DNA from: Acinetobacter gandensis
GTDB lineage: Bacteria; Pseudomonadota; Gammaproteobacteria; Pseudomonadales; Moraxellaceae
Length of the DNA stretch: 64,000 nt
Assembly: GCF_001678755.1 (NCBI RefSeq)
Contig: NZ_LZDS01000012.1
Span: 124,001-188,000 of the forward strand
Reading direction: 5' to 3'
Below the pieces are notes generated by a model. That model ran no database searches. It saw only the letters and a list, made by a program, of their open reading frames with translations, and was not told the DNA's origin. Below are positions 1 to 9,700 of this stretch, piece by piece. Every line of letters begins with the position of its first letter. Positions within the stretch are counted from its first letter, which is position 1. The position numbers and the translations under genes are program-made.

Positions 1-188
1 ATTCGTCGTGACCTCTAATGACATGGAATTTAACTGCTAGCATGAAAAAATGTGAAGGCATCTTTGTTTATTTAAACTCTCTAAATTCAATGATCTGGCT
101 TTGTCAGTGCAAAGATGCTGTTTAAAAAAGAGAGAACGCGTCAAATTATTAAAAAGTAAAAAACAACAACATCAGAACAGGAATGTTT
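1..188. other. Upstream flank of the first lipase gene
   Basis: No complete gene is visible. One frame is open from the window edge to a TAA at positions 16-18, and another to a TAG at 37-39. Either could be the tail of a preceding gene. In Acinetobacter a lipase foldase gene (lipB) often precedes lipA, but the few codons here cannot show that. The rest is AT-rich and holds the AGGA ribosome-binding site at 179-182. Confidence 0.4.
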
Positions 189-1199
189 ATGCGAACTTTA
201 GTAAAAACGGCCAAGATGGCCTCTGCTGCTGCCATTGCTGGTCTAGCAATCGGTTTATCAGCAACTACCCAAGCTGAGCCAAGTGTGCTTCAAGTAAAGG
301 AAACCGCAAAATCAGACTATGCTAAAACCAAGTTTCCCATTTTAATGGTACATGGTTGGTTAGGATGGTCTCGTATTGGTACGGAATCAGTCGGTCTCGA
401 TTATTGGTATCAAATTTTACCAGACATGGCGCGCAACGGCTCTACGGTCTTTGCTGCTCAATTATCTCCTGCAAACACTACGGCTTATCGTGGTGAACAA
501 CTGATTGCACAAGTTGAAGATGTCATCGCCATTACAGGCAAGCCTAAAGTGAATTTAATTGGTCACTCACATGGTGGGCCAACGGTGCTATATGTTGCCC
601 AAACCAAACCTGATTATATTGCCTCAATTACAGGAGTTGCGGGCACATATCATGGTTCTAAAGTTGCAGACGATATTCAGGGCAATAAACTTTCTCGCAC
701 TGCATTTAACATTTTAGGTGACTATATTGTTGGCCCACTCATCGCATTAGGGCAGCTAAAACCCGAACTGAAAATTGATTTTGATGCATCTATGAAGTCT
801 CTGAGTCAAACTGGGTCAGCGACCTTTAACAGCACAGTTGCAAAATCGGCCGTGGCAGATGGGGTATTGGCCTCTTCAGAAAATTGCAGCAAGAACTTAA
901 GACCCGTCGATAGCAAAGGGATTCAATACTATTCATGGACGGGTGTGGCACAAACCACCAACCTACTAGATATTGATACAATCTTGATGCAACTTGGCCC
1001 ACTTTCTTATGGCAATAAAGACAATGACGGTATGGTTGCCCGTTGTAGCGCGTATATTGGTAAAGTCATTAATGACAGTTATAAACTGAACCACACTGAC
1101 CTGGCCAACATGATGTTTGGTCTCACAGGCTTGTTTGCACAAGATCCTGTAGCGCTGTATCGACAACATGCCAACCGTTTAAAACTACAAGGCTTATAA
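189..1199 (+). CDS. lipA: Secreted triacylglycerol lipase, copy 1
   Basis: Predicted to hydrolyse ester bonds of triacylglycerols outside the cell. It is an alpha/beta-hydrolase of the Pseudomonas/Burkholderia lipase family, whose members usually need a membrane-bound foldase. A Sec signal peptide covers about residues 1-30. The nucleophile elbow GHSHGG places the catalytic Ser at 127. An NDG motif gives Asp280 and the NH-T-D segment gives His302. Two cysteines (ENC..., ARC...) match the family disulfide. I start at the ATG at 189, not 183, because AGGA at 179-182 is 6 nt from 189 but touches 183. It is the first of three tandem paralogues and the most divergent, with WLGW after the oxyanion HG. 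The family is clear; the exact substrate is not. Confidence 0.9.
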   Translation: MRTLVKTAKMASAAAIAGLAIGLSATTQAEPSVLQVKETAKSDYAKTKFPILMVHGWLGWSRIGTESVGLDYWYQILPDMARNGSTVFAAQLSPANTTAYRGEQLIAQVEDVIAITGKPKVNLIGHSHGGPTVLYVAQTKPDYIASITGVAGTYHGSKVADDIQGNKLSRTAFNILGDYIVGPLIALGQLKPELKIDFDASMKSLSQTGSATFNSTVAKSAVADGVLASSENCSKNLRPVDSKGIQYYSWTGVAQTTNLLDIDTILMQLGPLSYGNKDNDGMVARCSAYIGKVINDSYKLNHTDLANMMFGLTGLFAQDPVALYRQHANRLKLQGL

Positions 1200-1380
1200 A
1201 ACCAATCTGTTAAGGTAATGTATTCATTCCCTTATTTTTAAAGCGATATTCATTCTTTACTAAGCTCTACCGCTTTAATTCAATCACTGCTCAGATGAAA
1301 TCATTGAACTAATACTAAGGTCAATCCTGTGATTGATCCTTATGCTTCTTTAAAAATAATATTATTGTGAGTATTAAAAA

Positions 1381-2346
1381 ATGAAATATGGAATTTTCAT
1401 CACCGCGTTACTAGCTGCATCTTGCTTCACGTCAGTGTCTGCATCCCAAGCGACACAAGTCACAGCAAAAGCTACATCAAGCTATGCAAAAACAAAATAT
1501 CCAGTGGTATTTAACCATGGTATGGGTGGCTTTATTACAGTCGGGACGGACTCCTTCGGACTCGATTATTGGTATCAAATTTTGCCTGATTTAGCACGAA
1601 ATGGTGCCAATGTTTGGGCTACGCGTGTGTCCCCATTTAACTCGACCGAAGTTCGCGGTGAACAATTACTGCAACAAGTCTTAGAAATTCGTGCGATCAC
1701 GGGGACTGAAAAAGTCAATTTGATTGGTCATAGTCACGGTGGTCCAACCATTCGCTATGTTGCAGGTGTACGACCAGATGTCGTTGCATCTCTCACCAGT
1801 GTTGCAGGTCCTCATCAAGGCTCTCCTGTCGCAGATTTAATTTTAAAAGCTGAAGGTACCCCCATCGAAGGACCATTGGTTGGCGCAGTGAACTTTGTAT
1901 CAAAAGCTATAACTTGGGCACAAGGACTGGATCCAAATAGCTATCCGCACGACTCACTTGCAGGTGGTTCAAGCCTAACCCTCGCAGGCTCAGCAAAATA
2001 CAATGCAGCATTCCCGCTTGGCTTGCCTAAATCGAACTGCGCAGATGGTAATAGCGTTGAGAAAGGAATTTACAACTATTCATTTACCGGTGTTGGACAA
2101 ATTACCAATATTTTAGACTTAGATTCTGCTTTAAAAGTTACTGCCCTACTCATTGATGGTGGTAAAGATAACGATGGCTTAGTTTCACGTTGCAGTGCAA
2201 AATTTGGTAAAACGATTCGAGATAATTACAACTGGAATCATTTGGACGAAGTTAATCAAGTGCTCGGCCTAAAAGCCCTCTTTGCACCGGATCCCGTTGA
2301 TGTATATCGCCAACATGCCAATCGTTTAAAACTTCAAGGTTTATAA
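1381..2346 (+). CDS. Secreted triacylglycerol lipase, copy 2
   Basis: Second tandem lipase, 321 residues, with a signal peptide over about residues 1-20. The GHSHGG elbow has Ser118, the DNDGLV motif Asp265, and NWNHLDEV His287, so the catalytic triad is complete. The two disulfide cysteines and the Ca-site Asp after the catalytic His (HLD) also match the Burkholderia/Pseudomonas foldase-dependent lipases. It is much closer to copy 3 than to copy 1. No strong Shine-Dalgarno precedes the ATG. It lies 181 nt after copy 1 and is followed by its own terminator, so it may be a separate transcript. Secreted lipolytic activity is inferred from the family. Confidence 0.9.
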   Translation: MKYGIFITALLAASCFTSVSASQATQVTAKATSSYAKTKYPVVFNHGMGGFITVGTDSFGLDYWYQILPDLARNGANVWATRVSPFNSTEVRGEQLLQQVLEIRAITGTEKVNLIGHSHGGPTIRYVAGVRPDVVASLTSVAGPHQGSPVADLILKAEGTPIEGPLVGAVNFVSKAITWAQGLDPNSYPHDSLAGGSSLTLAGSAKYNAAFPLGLPKSNCADGNSVEKGIYNYSFTGVGQITNILDLDSALKVTALLIDGGKDNDGLVSRCSAKFGKTIRDNYNWNHLDEVNQVLGLKALFAPDPVDVYRQHANRLKLQGL

Positions 2347-2367
2347 ATACTTATATATTTCATTAAA

Positions 2368-2393
2368 TGCCCGATCTATGTGTCGGGCTTTTT
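2368..2393 (+). terminator. Rho-independent terminator after lipase copy 2
   Basis: Stem GCCCGA (2369-2374) and TCGGGC (2383-2388) with an 8-nt loop, followed by a run of T. It lies 23 nt after the stop of copy 2, so copy 3 needs its own promoter. Confidence 0.8.
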
Positions 2394-2472
2394 ATGCAGT
2401 TATCTTACAAACAAACCCACATTTCATCGACTAGTTCACACTATAAGCTAAAATTCTGCCTATACTCTTATT

Positions 2473-2490
2473 TGACAAGTAAGATTGTCA
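2473..2490. promoter_or_regulatory. Short inverted repeat upstream of lipase copy 3
   Basis: TGACAA and TTGTCA form a perfect 6-bp inverted repeat separated by 6 bp, about 80 nt before the start of lipase copy 3. The left arm sits within TTGACA, which could also be a -35 element, but no good -10 lies at the expected distance. It could be an operator. There is no further support. Confidence 0.3.
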
Positions 2491-2568
2491 TAAACAGCAC
2501 AATGAAATTCATCTTAATAAATATAGATTTCACGATGCTGCACTAAAACAAAAAATGAGGAAAATTTG

Positions 2569-3552
2569 ATGAAATATGGATCATTCATAGTAGGCCTAAT
2601 CGGCCTTCCTACAGTTTTAGCAACGACCCCAACCTTCGCTGCAACGCAAGCCACTCAGGTGACAGCCAATGCCAGCTCAAACTATGCAAAAACCAAATAT
2701 CCAATCGTATTTGGACATGGTATGTCTGGTTTTATTCGAGTTGGTACCGACCCGATAGGTTTAGACTATTGGTATCAAATTTTACCCAATCTAGCTCGAA
2801 ATGGAGCTAATGTGTGGGCAACACGTGTTTAACCATTTAACTCATCGGAAGTCCGTGGCGAACAATTACTAGCGCAAGTTGAAGATATCATTGCCATTAC
2901 TGGGTCACCCAAAGTGAATTTAATTGGTCACTCACATGGTGGACCAACCATTCGTTATGTAGCTGGGATTAAGCCGCAGTATGTCGCTTCATTAACAACA
3001 GTCGGTGCACCACACAAAGGCTCACCTGTGTCCGACTTCATTTTAAATATTCGCGATGCTGCTCCAATTTTAGAAACACCTATTGTTGCTGCGGTGAACC
3101 TGCTATCAAAAGCCATAGTTTGGGCGCAAGGTTTAGATCCAAACACTTTCCCACATGACTCACTTGCTGGTGCAAACAGCTTAAGTATAGCTGGATCTGC
3201 AAAATTTAATCAACGTTTCCCTATTGGTATGCCAACGACTGCTTGTGGTGAAGGCGCATATACTCAACAAGGAATTTATAATTATTCTTTTGCTGGCGTT
3301 GGCACCATTACCAATATTTTAGATGTGGACTCAATACTGAAAGTAACGAGTTTATTAATTGATGGCGGTAAGGACAATGACGGTCTCGTTCCACGCTGTA
3401 GCGCGAAATTCGGTAAAACCATCCGTGACAATTACAACTGGAATCATTTGGACGAGGTCAACCAAGTACTGGGCTTAAAAGCATTATTTGCGCCTGATCC
3501 TGTGGATGTCTATCGCCAACATGCCAATCGCTTAAAGCTGCAAGGTTTATAA
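2569..3552 (+). pseudogene. Secreted lipase copy 3, interrupted by one stop codon
   Basis: The reading frame is collinear with copy 2 from signal peptide to last residue, but codon 88 is TAA at 2830-2832 where copy 2 has TCC for Ser (TRV-S-PFNS). One base change (TCA to TAA) explains it. Beyond the stop the frame stays open, with GHSHGG, DNDGLV and NWNHLDEV intact and a C-terminus almost identical in protein to copy 2. The ATG at 2569 has GAGGA about 7 nt upstream; a TTG one codon earlier is less likely. As read, translation yields an 87-residue exported stub lacking the nucleophile. An internal ATG at 2914 could start a fragment, but that lacks a signal peptide. It is either a very recent pseudogene or a base-call error. 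Confidence 0.85.
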
Positions 3553-3571
3553 GTTCAAATGCGACAAACAT

Positions 3572-3601
3572 AAAAAAATGCGCCATTTGGCGCATTTTTT
3601 T
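3572..3601. terminator. Bidirectional terminator between lipase copy 3 and rplS
   Basis: Stem AATGCGCC (3577-3584) and GGCGCATT (3589-3596) with a 4-nt loop, an A run on the left and a T run on the right. It can end both the plus-strand lipase transcript and the minus-strand rplS operon. Confidence 0.9.
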
Positions 3602-3620
3602 CACTCATTAAAACTTAAAA

Positions 3621-3995
3621 TTAAGCTTTAACTTTACGAGCAGGTAACTTTTCACGAATACGTGCAGCTTTACCAGACAATTCACGTAGGTAGTAAAGTT
3701 TAGCACGACGAACGTCACCACGACGTTTCACTTCGATACCAGCAACGATTGGTGAGTGAGTTTGGAATACACGCTCAACACCGAAACCGCTAGAAATTTT
3801 ACGTACTGTGAACGCAGAGTTCAAACCACGGTTTTTCTTAGCAATTACAACACCTTCAAATGCCTGAAGACGTTCACGATCACCTTCTTTTACTTTTACT
3901 TGAACAACTACTGTGTCACCAGGAGCAAAAGCAGGGATGTCTTGTTTCAACTGTGCATTTTCAACAGCTTGTACTAAAGGATGTTTACCGCTCAT
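3621..3995 (-). CDS. rplS: 50S ribosomal protein L19
   Basis: L19 sits at the 30S-50S interface of the ribosome. The protein runs [17 protein letters not shown], then a beta-rich core with [32 protein letters not shown], ending in the usual [19 protein letters not shown] take the ATG at 3995 (124 residues), the usual family length; GGAG lies about 8 nt upstream. The frame extends 14 codons further but without family residues. It is the last gene of rpsP-rimM-trmD-rplS. A 198-nt gap separates it from trmD, so it may have extra transcriptional control. Confidence 0.97.
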   Translation of the reverse strand: MSGKHPLVQAVENAQLKQDIPAFAPGDTVVVQVKVKEGDRERLQAFEGVVIAKKNRGLNSAFTVRKISSGFGVERVFQTHSPIVAGIEVKRRGDVRRAKLYYLRELSGKAARIREKLPARKVKA

Positions 3996-4193
3996 GGGGG
4001 TATCTCCGATTACGCGAGTCAGAAGAGGTCTGATCATCGCAGGGTATAGAGGCTAAAGCGCATGTTACCCGTTTAACTTTCTCTCAATACTTGACCACTT
4101 CAATGTATTAAGAGCCTAATTAAAATACTTAAAGTCATCTCTAAGTATCTGTTCGAAGCAAAGCTTCTGATTTTGCAAATTCAGAAATAGAGT

Positions 4194-4940
4194 CTACTTT
4201 TGAATTTGCGAATCTTTGAGCCATTTTTTTTGCTGCTTGCTCAACTCAACTTGTTCAACCAACTCAGGTCGGCGCTCAAGTGTACGCTGATAACGCTGCA
4301 AAAATCGCCATTTCTCAATATTTGCATGATGCCCAGATTTAAGAACCTCAGGTACATCCAAACCTTCAAAATGATCTGGCTTGGTATATTGTGGGCAGTC
4401 TAAAAGACCATCCACAAAAGAGTCTTGAACGTGTGATTGTTCATCAGACATTGCATTCGGCAAACGTCGAATAATACTGTCTAATAAAACCATCGCAGGA
4501 AGTTCACCGCCTGAGAGTACGTAATCCCCAATTGACCATTCCTGATCAACATATTTTTGGATTAAGCGCTCATCGACGCCCTCATAACGACCACATAACA
4601 CAATCAATCCATCGTAATCGACAAACTGCTGTACTGCCGGTTCATTTAGAGTTTTGCCCTGCGGTGACATATACACCACAGGAACATGAACTGCACCTGC
4701 TTGCGCTGCAAGCTCTTTGGCACGTTGAATTGACTTTGCTAAAGGCTCAGCCATCATCACCATACCTGGACCACCACCAAATGGACGTTCATCCACTCGT
4801 TTGTAGTTCCCTTCAGCAAATTCTCGTGGGTTGATGCAATGGACTTGCACAAGATCACGTTTTGCTGCGCGCCCGCTAATTCCGTACGCTGTAATCGCTT
4901 CAAACATTTCAGGAAAAAGCGTAATGACTGCAAAAAACAT
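4194..4940 (-). CDS. trmD: tRNA (guanine-N1)-methyltransferase TrmD
   Basis: Methylates G37 next to the anticodon of several tRNAs with S-adenosylmethionine, which prevents +1 frameshifting. The 248-residue protein has the SPOUT trefoil-knot signature: GFGGGPGM-type loop ([13 protein letters not shown]), [27 protein letters not shown] and the [21 protein letters not shown] knot. The C-terminal domain carries the PQYTKP motif and ends with the helical LERRPEL. It lies between rimM and rplS in the conserved order. The start ATG at 4940 gives the standard [14 protein letters not shown]-terminus. Confidence 0.97.
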   Translation of the reverse strand: MFFAVITLFPEMFEAITAYGISGRAAKRDLVQVHCINPREFAEGNYKRVDERPFGGGPGMVMMAEPLAKSIQRAKELAAQAGAVHVPVVYMSPQGKTLNEPAVQQFVDYDGLIVLCGRYEGVDERLIQKYVDQEWSIGDYVLSGGELPAMVLLDSIIRRLPNAMSDEQSHVQDSFVDGLLDCPQYTKPDHFEGLDVPEVLKSGHHANIEKWRFLQRYQRTLERRPELVEQVELSKQQKKWLKDSQIQK

Positions 4941-4982
4941 CGCAGATTCCTCTATTTTCCTGCTGCGTCAATCCTTAAAGGA

Positions 4983-5531
4983 TTAGTAATCTACGCCCCA
5001 ATTCACGTAGATACGACCAGCTTCGAGATCAACACGCTGTACCACATCTTTATGCCATGGAATCATACGCTCTTCGCTATCAACACTTTCGGCAGTGGCA
5101 CGTACCACCATCACATCGTTAGCACCTGTCTCAAACATTTCATGGATTTGACCGAGATTGACTTCTTGATCTTCGTTATCTAGACCTAACACAGTTAGAC
5201 CTTTCAAATCTGACCAATAGAATTCGTCTACACCTGCTTGAGGCAACTGAGTTTTTGAAATCCAAACATTGGTGCCGACCAAACCATCTGCTGCTGTGCG
5301 ATCACTCACACCTTTTAGCGAAACGACTAAGCCTTTACCATGCGGTTTCCAACGTTTTACATCTACAATTTGCCAACCTGCTTTGGTCTCAATGTACCAA
5401 GGCAGGTAGTCAAAAATATTGCTCATAGGTTCTGTATTGGAATAGACCCAGAGCCACCCATTTAATCCATATGCTGAACGTAGCTGTCCAATCTGAATAC
5501 GATCTTCGGGAACATTCTGTGTTGGTGTCAT
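4983..5531 (-). CDS. rimM: Ribosome maturation factor RimM
   Basis: RimM helps assemble the 30S head around protein S19 and 16S rRNA. The N-terminal beta-barrel starts with IGQLRSAYGLNGWLWVYS and the C-terminal PRC-barrel has EFYWSDLKGLTV and MIPWHKDVV. I choose the ATG at 5531 (182 residues); a TTG two codons upstream at 5537 is possible, and neither has a strong Shine-Dalgarno. It lies 18 nt after rpsP and 42 nt before trmD, in the standard order. Confidence 0.95.
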   Translation of the reverse strand: MTPTQNVPEDRIQIGQLRSAYGLNGWLWVYSNTEPMSNIFDYLPWYIETKAGWQIVDVKRWKPHGKGLVVSLKGVSDRTAADGLVGTNVWISKTQLPQAGVDEFYWSDLKGLTVLGLDNEDQEVNLGQIHEMFETGANDVMVVRATAESVDSEERMIPWHKDVVQRVDLEAGRIYVNWGVDY

Positions 5532-5549
5532 GGGCAATCTACTACCGTA

Positions 5550-5807
5550 TTAAACAGCAGCTGCAGCTTTTTTAGCTTGAGCAGCTAAAGAAGCAACGCG
5601 ATCAGAAGGTTGAGCACCTTGAGAAACCCAATGAGCAAAACGGTCAGCATCTAAACGAAGTTTTTCTGCTTTACCTTGAGCTGTAGGGTTGAAGAAACCG
5701 ATACGTTCGATGAAACGACCGTCACGTGCATTACGGCTATCAGTCACAATGATTTGATAGAACGGACGTTTTTTAGCACCACCGCGTGCAAGACGAATAA
5801 CAACCAT
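5550..5807 (-). CDS. rpsP: 30S ribosomal protein S16
   Basis: S16 is an early-binding 30S protein. The 85-residue sequence has the classic [25 protein letters not shown] start and the [14 protein letters not shown] motif, ending in an Ala/Lys-rich tail. It is the first gene of the operon with rimM, trmD and rplS. The promoter should lie between 5808 and 5946. An imperfect inverted repeat (AGGGCAA... and ...TTGCCCT, about 5877-5906) sits there. Confidence 0.97.
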   Translation of the reverse strand: MVVIRLARGGAKKRPFYQIIVTDSRNARDGRFIERIGFFNPTAQGKAEKLRLDADRFAHWVSQGAQPSDRVASLAAQAKKAAAAV

Positions 5808-5946
5808 GATAGAACCTTATAGTTTTTACGGATTATCCTTGTACCGACCATCGATACAACTCAAACCCCTTTCATAGAGGGCAATATTTTACGTGATATT
5901 TGCCCTGAATGAAAGATTAAAAAGTGGGTTGGCTACAATTTTGAAT

Positions 5947-6360
5947 TTATTTTCCATCCCAGGGATCACAAGCACCTGATGTTTTTTCCCAACATTGCTG
6001 GCCAGAACTATCTAATGTAAGGGCGCCTGTGTTTACCATGGAATTTGCAGGGATGGCCTCTAAAGTCCAAGAATGTTTATCCGCTGACACTGTTAGCACT
6101 ACACTATAATTTTCAGTCCCAGTACTTGGAATCTTAGCTGTAACAAAAGAAGCTGAGGAAGCATTATCATAATTACCATGAGCGACTTTATATGCAGACA
6201 TTTGCTGTGCTATATCCAGCAATACTGTTTGCGCTTCTACTCTTTTACCTCGCTCTTGGTATCCTGTATAACTTGGATATGCAATAGCAGCCAAAATTCC
6301 TAAAATTACAACAACGATCATTAATTCAATGAGCGTAAAACCTTTATTGTATGATTCCAT
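5947..6360 (-). CDS. comF: Type IV pilin-like protein (ComF/PilE class)
   Basis: A prepilin: leader MESYNKG is followed by the cleavage site and [27 protein letters not shown], with Glu5 of the mature protein present. PilD-type peptidase should cut after the Gly and methylate the Phe. The C-terminal domain has two cysteines (QQC and GAC) that may form the D-region disulfide. I start at 6360, since GAGGG lies 5-6 nt upstream and the leader has the usual length; the frame opens earlier but only inside comE. It is the last gene of the minor-pilin operon, 8 nt after comE. The comE/comF names follow Acinetobacter competence usage and are less certain than the family. Confidence 0.85.
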   Translation of the reverse strand: MESYNKGFTLIELMIVVVILGILAAIAYPSYTGYQERGKRVEAQTVLLDIAQQMSAYKVAHGNYDNASSASFVTAKIPSTGTENYSVVLTVSADKHSWTLEAIPANSMVNTGALTLDSSGQQCWEKTSGACDPWDGK

Positions 6361-6368
6361 ATGATCCC

Positions 6369-6773
6369 TCATTGACATTTTGAAGGAACTGTACACGAGG
6401 TATCAGACCACTCGCATGTAGCTCCTTGGCTATTGGAAGCAAAGTTCTTATATAAGCTTGCATCATTCAAACTCTGATTCACACATGCCTTAATTGACCA
6501 TTCTCTAAGTTGAGCAGAAACCGTAGTATTGTATATAACTTTACTTCCTGCTTTCGCTGACAAACTCTTCCCATCTAGCCCGTCATAACTAAAATTACGG
6601 GTCTTTTCTTTTTCAAGCTCCATGCTCAAATCAGCGATTTGTTGCAAAGCAAGCTTTTCATTACCTTTACGAACCTGTGCCTGATAGCTTGGTAACGCGA
6701 TGGCGGCCAAGATCGCCAAGACAATAACTACAATCATTAACTCTATTAGAGTAAAGCCTTTGTTGATTTCCAT
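6369..6773 (-). CDS. comE: Type IV pilin-like protein (ComE/PilE class)
   Basis: Prepilin of 134 residues with leader MEINKG and mature N-terminus [25 protein letters not shown]. The globular part has four cysteines (ACVNQ, TCEW, SCTV, KCQ), enough for two disulfides. It probably belongs to the pilus or to its tip-initiating minor-pilin complex. The ATG lies 2 nt after the stop of comC, so the two are translationally linked. The order PilY1 then two PilE-like pilins matches the competence-pilus operon known in Acinetobacter. Confidence 0.85.
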   Translation of the reverse strand: MEINKGFTLIELMIVVIVLAILAAIALPSYQAQVRKGNEKLALQQIADLSMELEKEKTRNFSYDGLDGKSLSAKAGSKVIYNTTVSAQLREWSIKACVNQSLNDASLYKNFASNSQGATCEWSDTSCTVPSKCQ

Positions 6774-6775
6774 AA

Positions 6776-9700
6776 CTAGTCACCACCAGAGTTAAATGGT
6801 AAATATTCAAACCAACGTTTAGGCACCAATTTGTCAGATACTGCATACTCTGGTGGTTTAGGATCAATATCCTTGTTAAAGATTAAGGTTCTATTTGTAG
6901 CTTGTGAACGACCAGCGCCAAGTGTTAAACCAATAATACCTGCACCCAATTCTCCAATCTTCTCAGGATTAGTCGAAGTCGACGTTCCTAAACAAGTTTT
7001 ATCACCGTATGGCAGACAGAATTTATAAGCGATACTTTTTCCTGTTACCCCACCGGTACAATCCTCTGCTCCGTCTTCTGTGGCTGTACTCGCATCTGGA
7101 TTAAACACTGAATAATACAGATCATTATCAATTGCTATTCCTTCCTCTATACCGCGCACTTGTTTACTACTTGACTTAGGCATTGGAAAAAACCAGCCTT
7201 TATGAGTACCTTTATTAAAGCTACCAGTACCACTTATATCGTGCATCGAATCTAGGGTAATTAATGTAGGAGTACCTATTGGACTAGACGTCACAGTATC
7301 ATCTTTAATTGCAACAACATAATCTTGAGGATAAGACGTGCCCGTGTCTAATGGACTACTACGATCACCTGAAGCCAAGGTCACCATTGCAAAGCGTTTA
7401 CCGTTATCATCTTTATGAATGGTAAAGGTAGGAGCCTCATAGAAACGTCTTGGAGATTTACCAGGGGTATTTAGGTCTGCAATTTTCACTGCTTGATAAA
7501 CTAATGGCGTATTAACTGCACTTACACCCAACTTGGAATTAAAATCAATACGGAAAACCTGTCCACCCAAATCACCCACATACAAGTGATCTGTAATACC
7601 ATCCCCATTGCGGTCGACGGCTTTAACTCGTGATGGAATACTATGTGTCATTGCTTCAATTTCTGTAGACTCAATAGCACCATCTTTAGAAGTCGCATTA
7701 CTACTTCCCCACCACAACAAAGTACCCGCTTTGGTATTAGTATCCAAATCTTCAGCAGCAAAGATATAGATTCCATTACCATCCACCTTGCCACTTAAGT
7801 CAGCATTACTCAGTTGCTGTTCATACTTACGATCATAACCGCCACCTACGATCATGGCTAACCTCTTCTGCCCCTTCCAAGGAATATAAGTAATGACTGG
7901 TTTTGACCAGCTTTCACCCATATAACTTAAAGCTCCGGTCTCATGATCATCTGGTTTAATCGTAAATAGTAGTTTAGGTTTACCCGAAGTTTTGCCTAAA
8001 TCTGTTAAATCTAATGCGTAATAACTTCTACCACCCATGCGTAGACCGCCATAAGCATATTGCTTTTTAGCCGTCATAATTTCTTTGTCGCCTTCAAAGC
8101 TATACTCGTATTCAGTATGCGCAACCCATGGTCCATCCACCCCATAGAAGAAGTTATCAATATCCGCACTCTCACTAGCTGGATAACGATTCATTGCCAA
8201 TGATTCAGCAAAGCCTTTTTCTTGAGACTTATTGCTACGGGTTAAAAACTCACTCGGTAAGAAGCTAAAGACTTCTTTACCATTCTCTGCATTTACAACC
8301 TGAACTAGACCTTGAGTCGTCCCTGCTAAAATATAGTCCTCCCGCTCAGAAATACCATATTCACCATCTTTTTCCTCAAAGATACCTTTTTGCGTCAGCA
8401 TAATTGGCGTTGAGTGAATCACAGATCCCATTTGGAAGTCTTGATTGGTTATTTTTGTTTGTAAATAATTTACTTGGTCATTGTATGATTTGCTTGCTAA
8501 TGCATCGAAGTCACTTTGAGTGAGTTTTGAGTAGCCTAATAACCCATATAAATATTGTTTATTATCTAGAGTCACACTACCATTCAGAATATCCCTTACA
8601 GCATGCTTTAGATCATCGCCGCTATTAACCCCAAAATCTAAATAGACATTCCGATTAAAGCCTAAAGTACCTGATGTAACTAATGGCTTATGATGTACTT
8701 TCAGCTTGCTTAACAAACCACCCCAAGCCATATAAACATCATCTTCAGAACTGCCGGCACTTTCATACCAATAGTCTGTTAATTTTTCTTGGATTTTATT
8801 TCCGTTAAATACCGAATTACCGAGTTTATCTACAACCACACCTGTACTTGTCTTAATTGAAAATTTCTTTAGATTTCCAGCCCACAACTGTTCATCTCCC
8901 CCAACAATTGGTTGGAACATCGGGAAATAGGAATAATTTTGTAGTTGTGTAGGGTTTAATGCATCCACAGGAATAGTACTCGTTCCCATAGTTGTGCCTT
9001 CAATATCTTCTGTTACATCATTTACAAATTGGTCGATACTATCTACGATGTCCTTAGCAGATTGAGCATTATAAAACCCTCCCATACCATTATTTTTTTG
9101 TTTTGTTCCAACATAACAGAGATTTTGATGATGCTTATCATTGTCTGTAAGAGTATTACTAGAGCTCCTAATGTCTGCACAGCTATATGCTCCATCTCGA
9201 GCATATTCATCAATTGTATAGAATCCCCCTCCCAATCCTACAGTAGCAGTCTTAATTCTTAACTTTTTATCTTCTCTTAGCTCGATCGCATATTGAGCCA
9301 TTTTTTTCCAGTATGATGTTGACTTATTCGCCCAATAAGTTGTGGCTACTTCTGTCTTACCATTAATAGCGCTGGAAATACTATCAGTATCATTAGGTTC
9401 ACCATCTGTTAATAAGTAGACCCCATTACCACTACAACTTGCTTTTGTATTAGTCGAGCTCGAAGTATAAGATTGAAGTTTTGATACTGCCTCTGTATAG
9501 CCATAACTAATCGGTGTTGATGACTTATTCTCAATTGATTCAACAGCATCAATAAATAAGGCCTTACTGGCAAACGTCCCAAGATTAGTAAAGCCAATTT
9601 TAGTTTCAGCACCATTTTTATTTGATTGTTTAGGATACTGACCGACTGCAAAATTGTGTTCTTCATTTATAGCTTCATCTAAAACAACTTGCATCACGCC

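Noticed and set aside
1-39. C-terminus of a lipase foldase gene
   Set aside because: Only five to twelve codons are in the window, which cannot identify a protein.
1317-1341. Terminator or operator between lipase copies 1 and 2
   Set aside because: The AAGGTCAATC/GATTGATCCTT pairing is imperfect and no T run follows.
2914-3552. A separate 212-residue lipase gene starting at an internal ATG
   Set aside because: It has no signal peptide and no Shine-Dalgarno, and it is collinear with the second half of copy 2. It is the downstream part of the interrupted gene.
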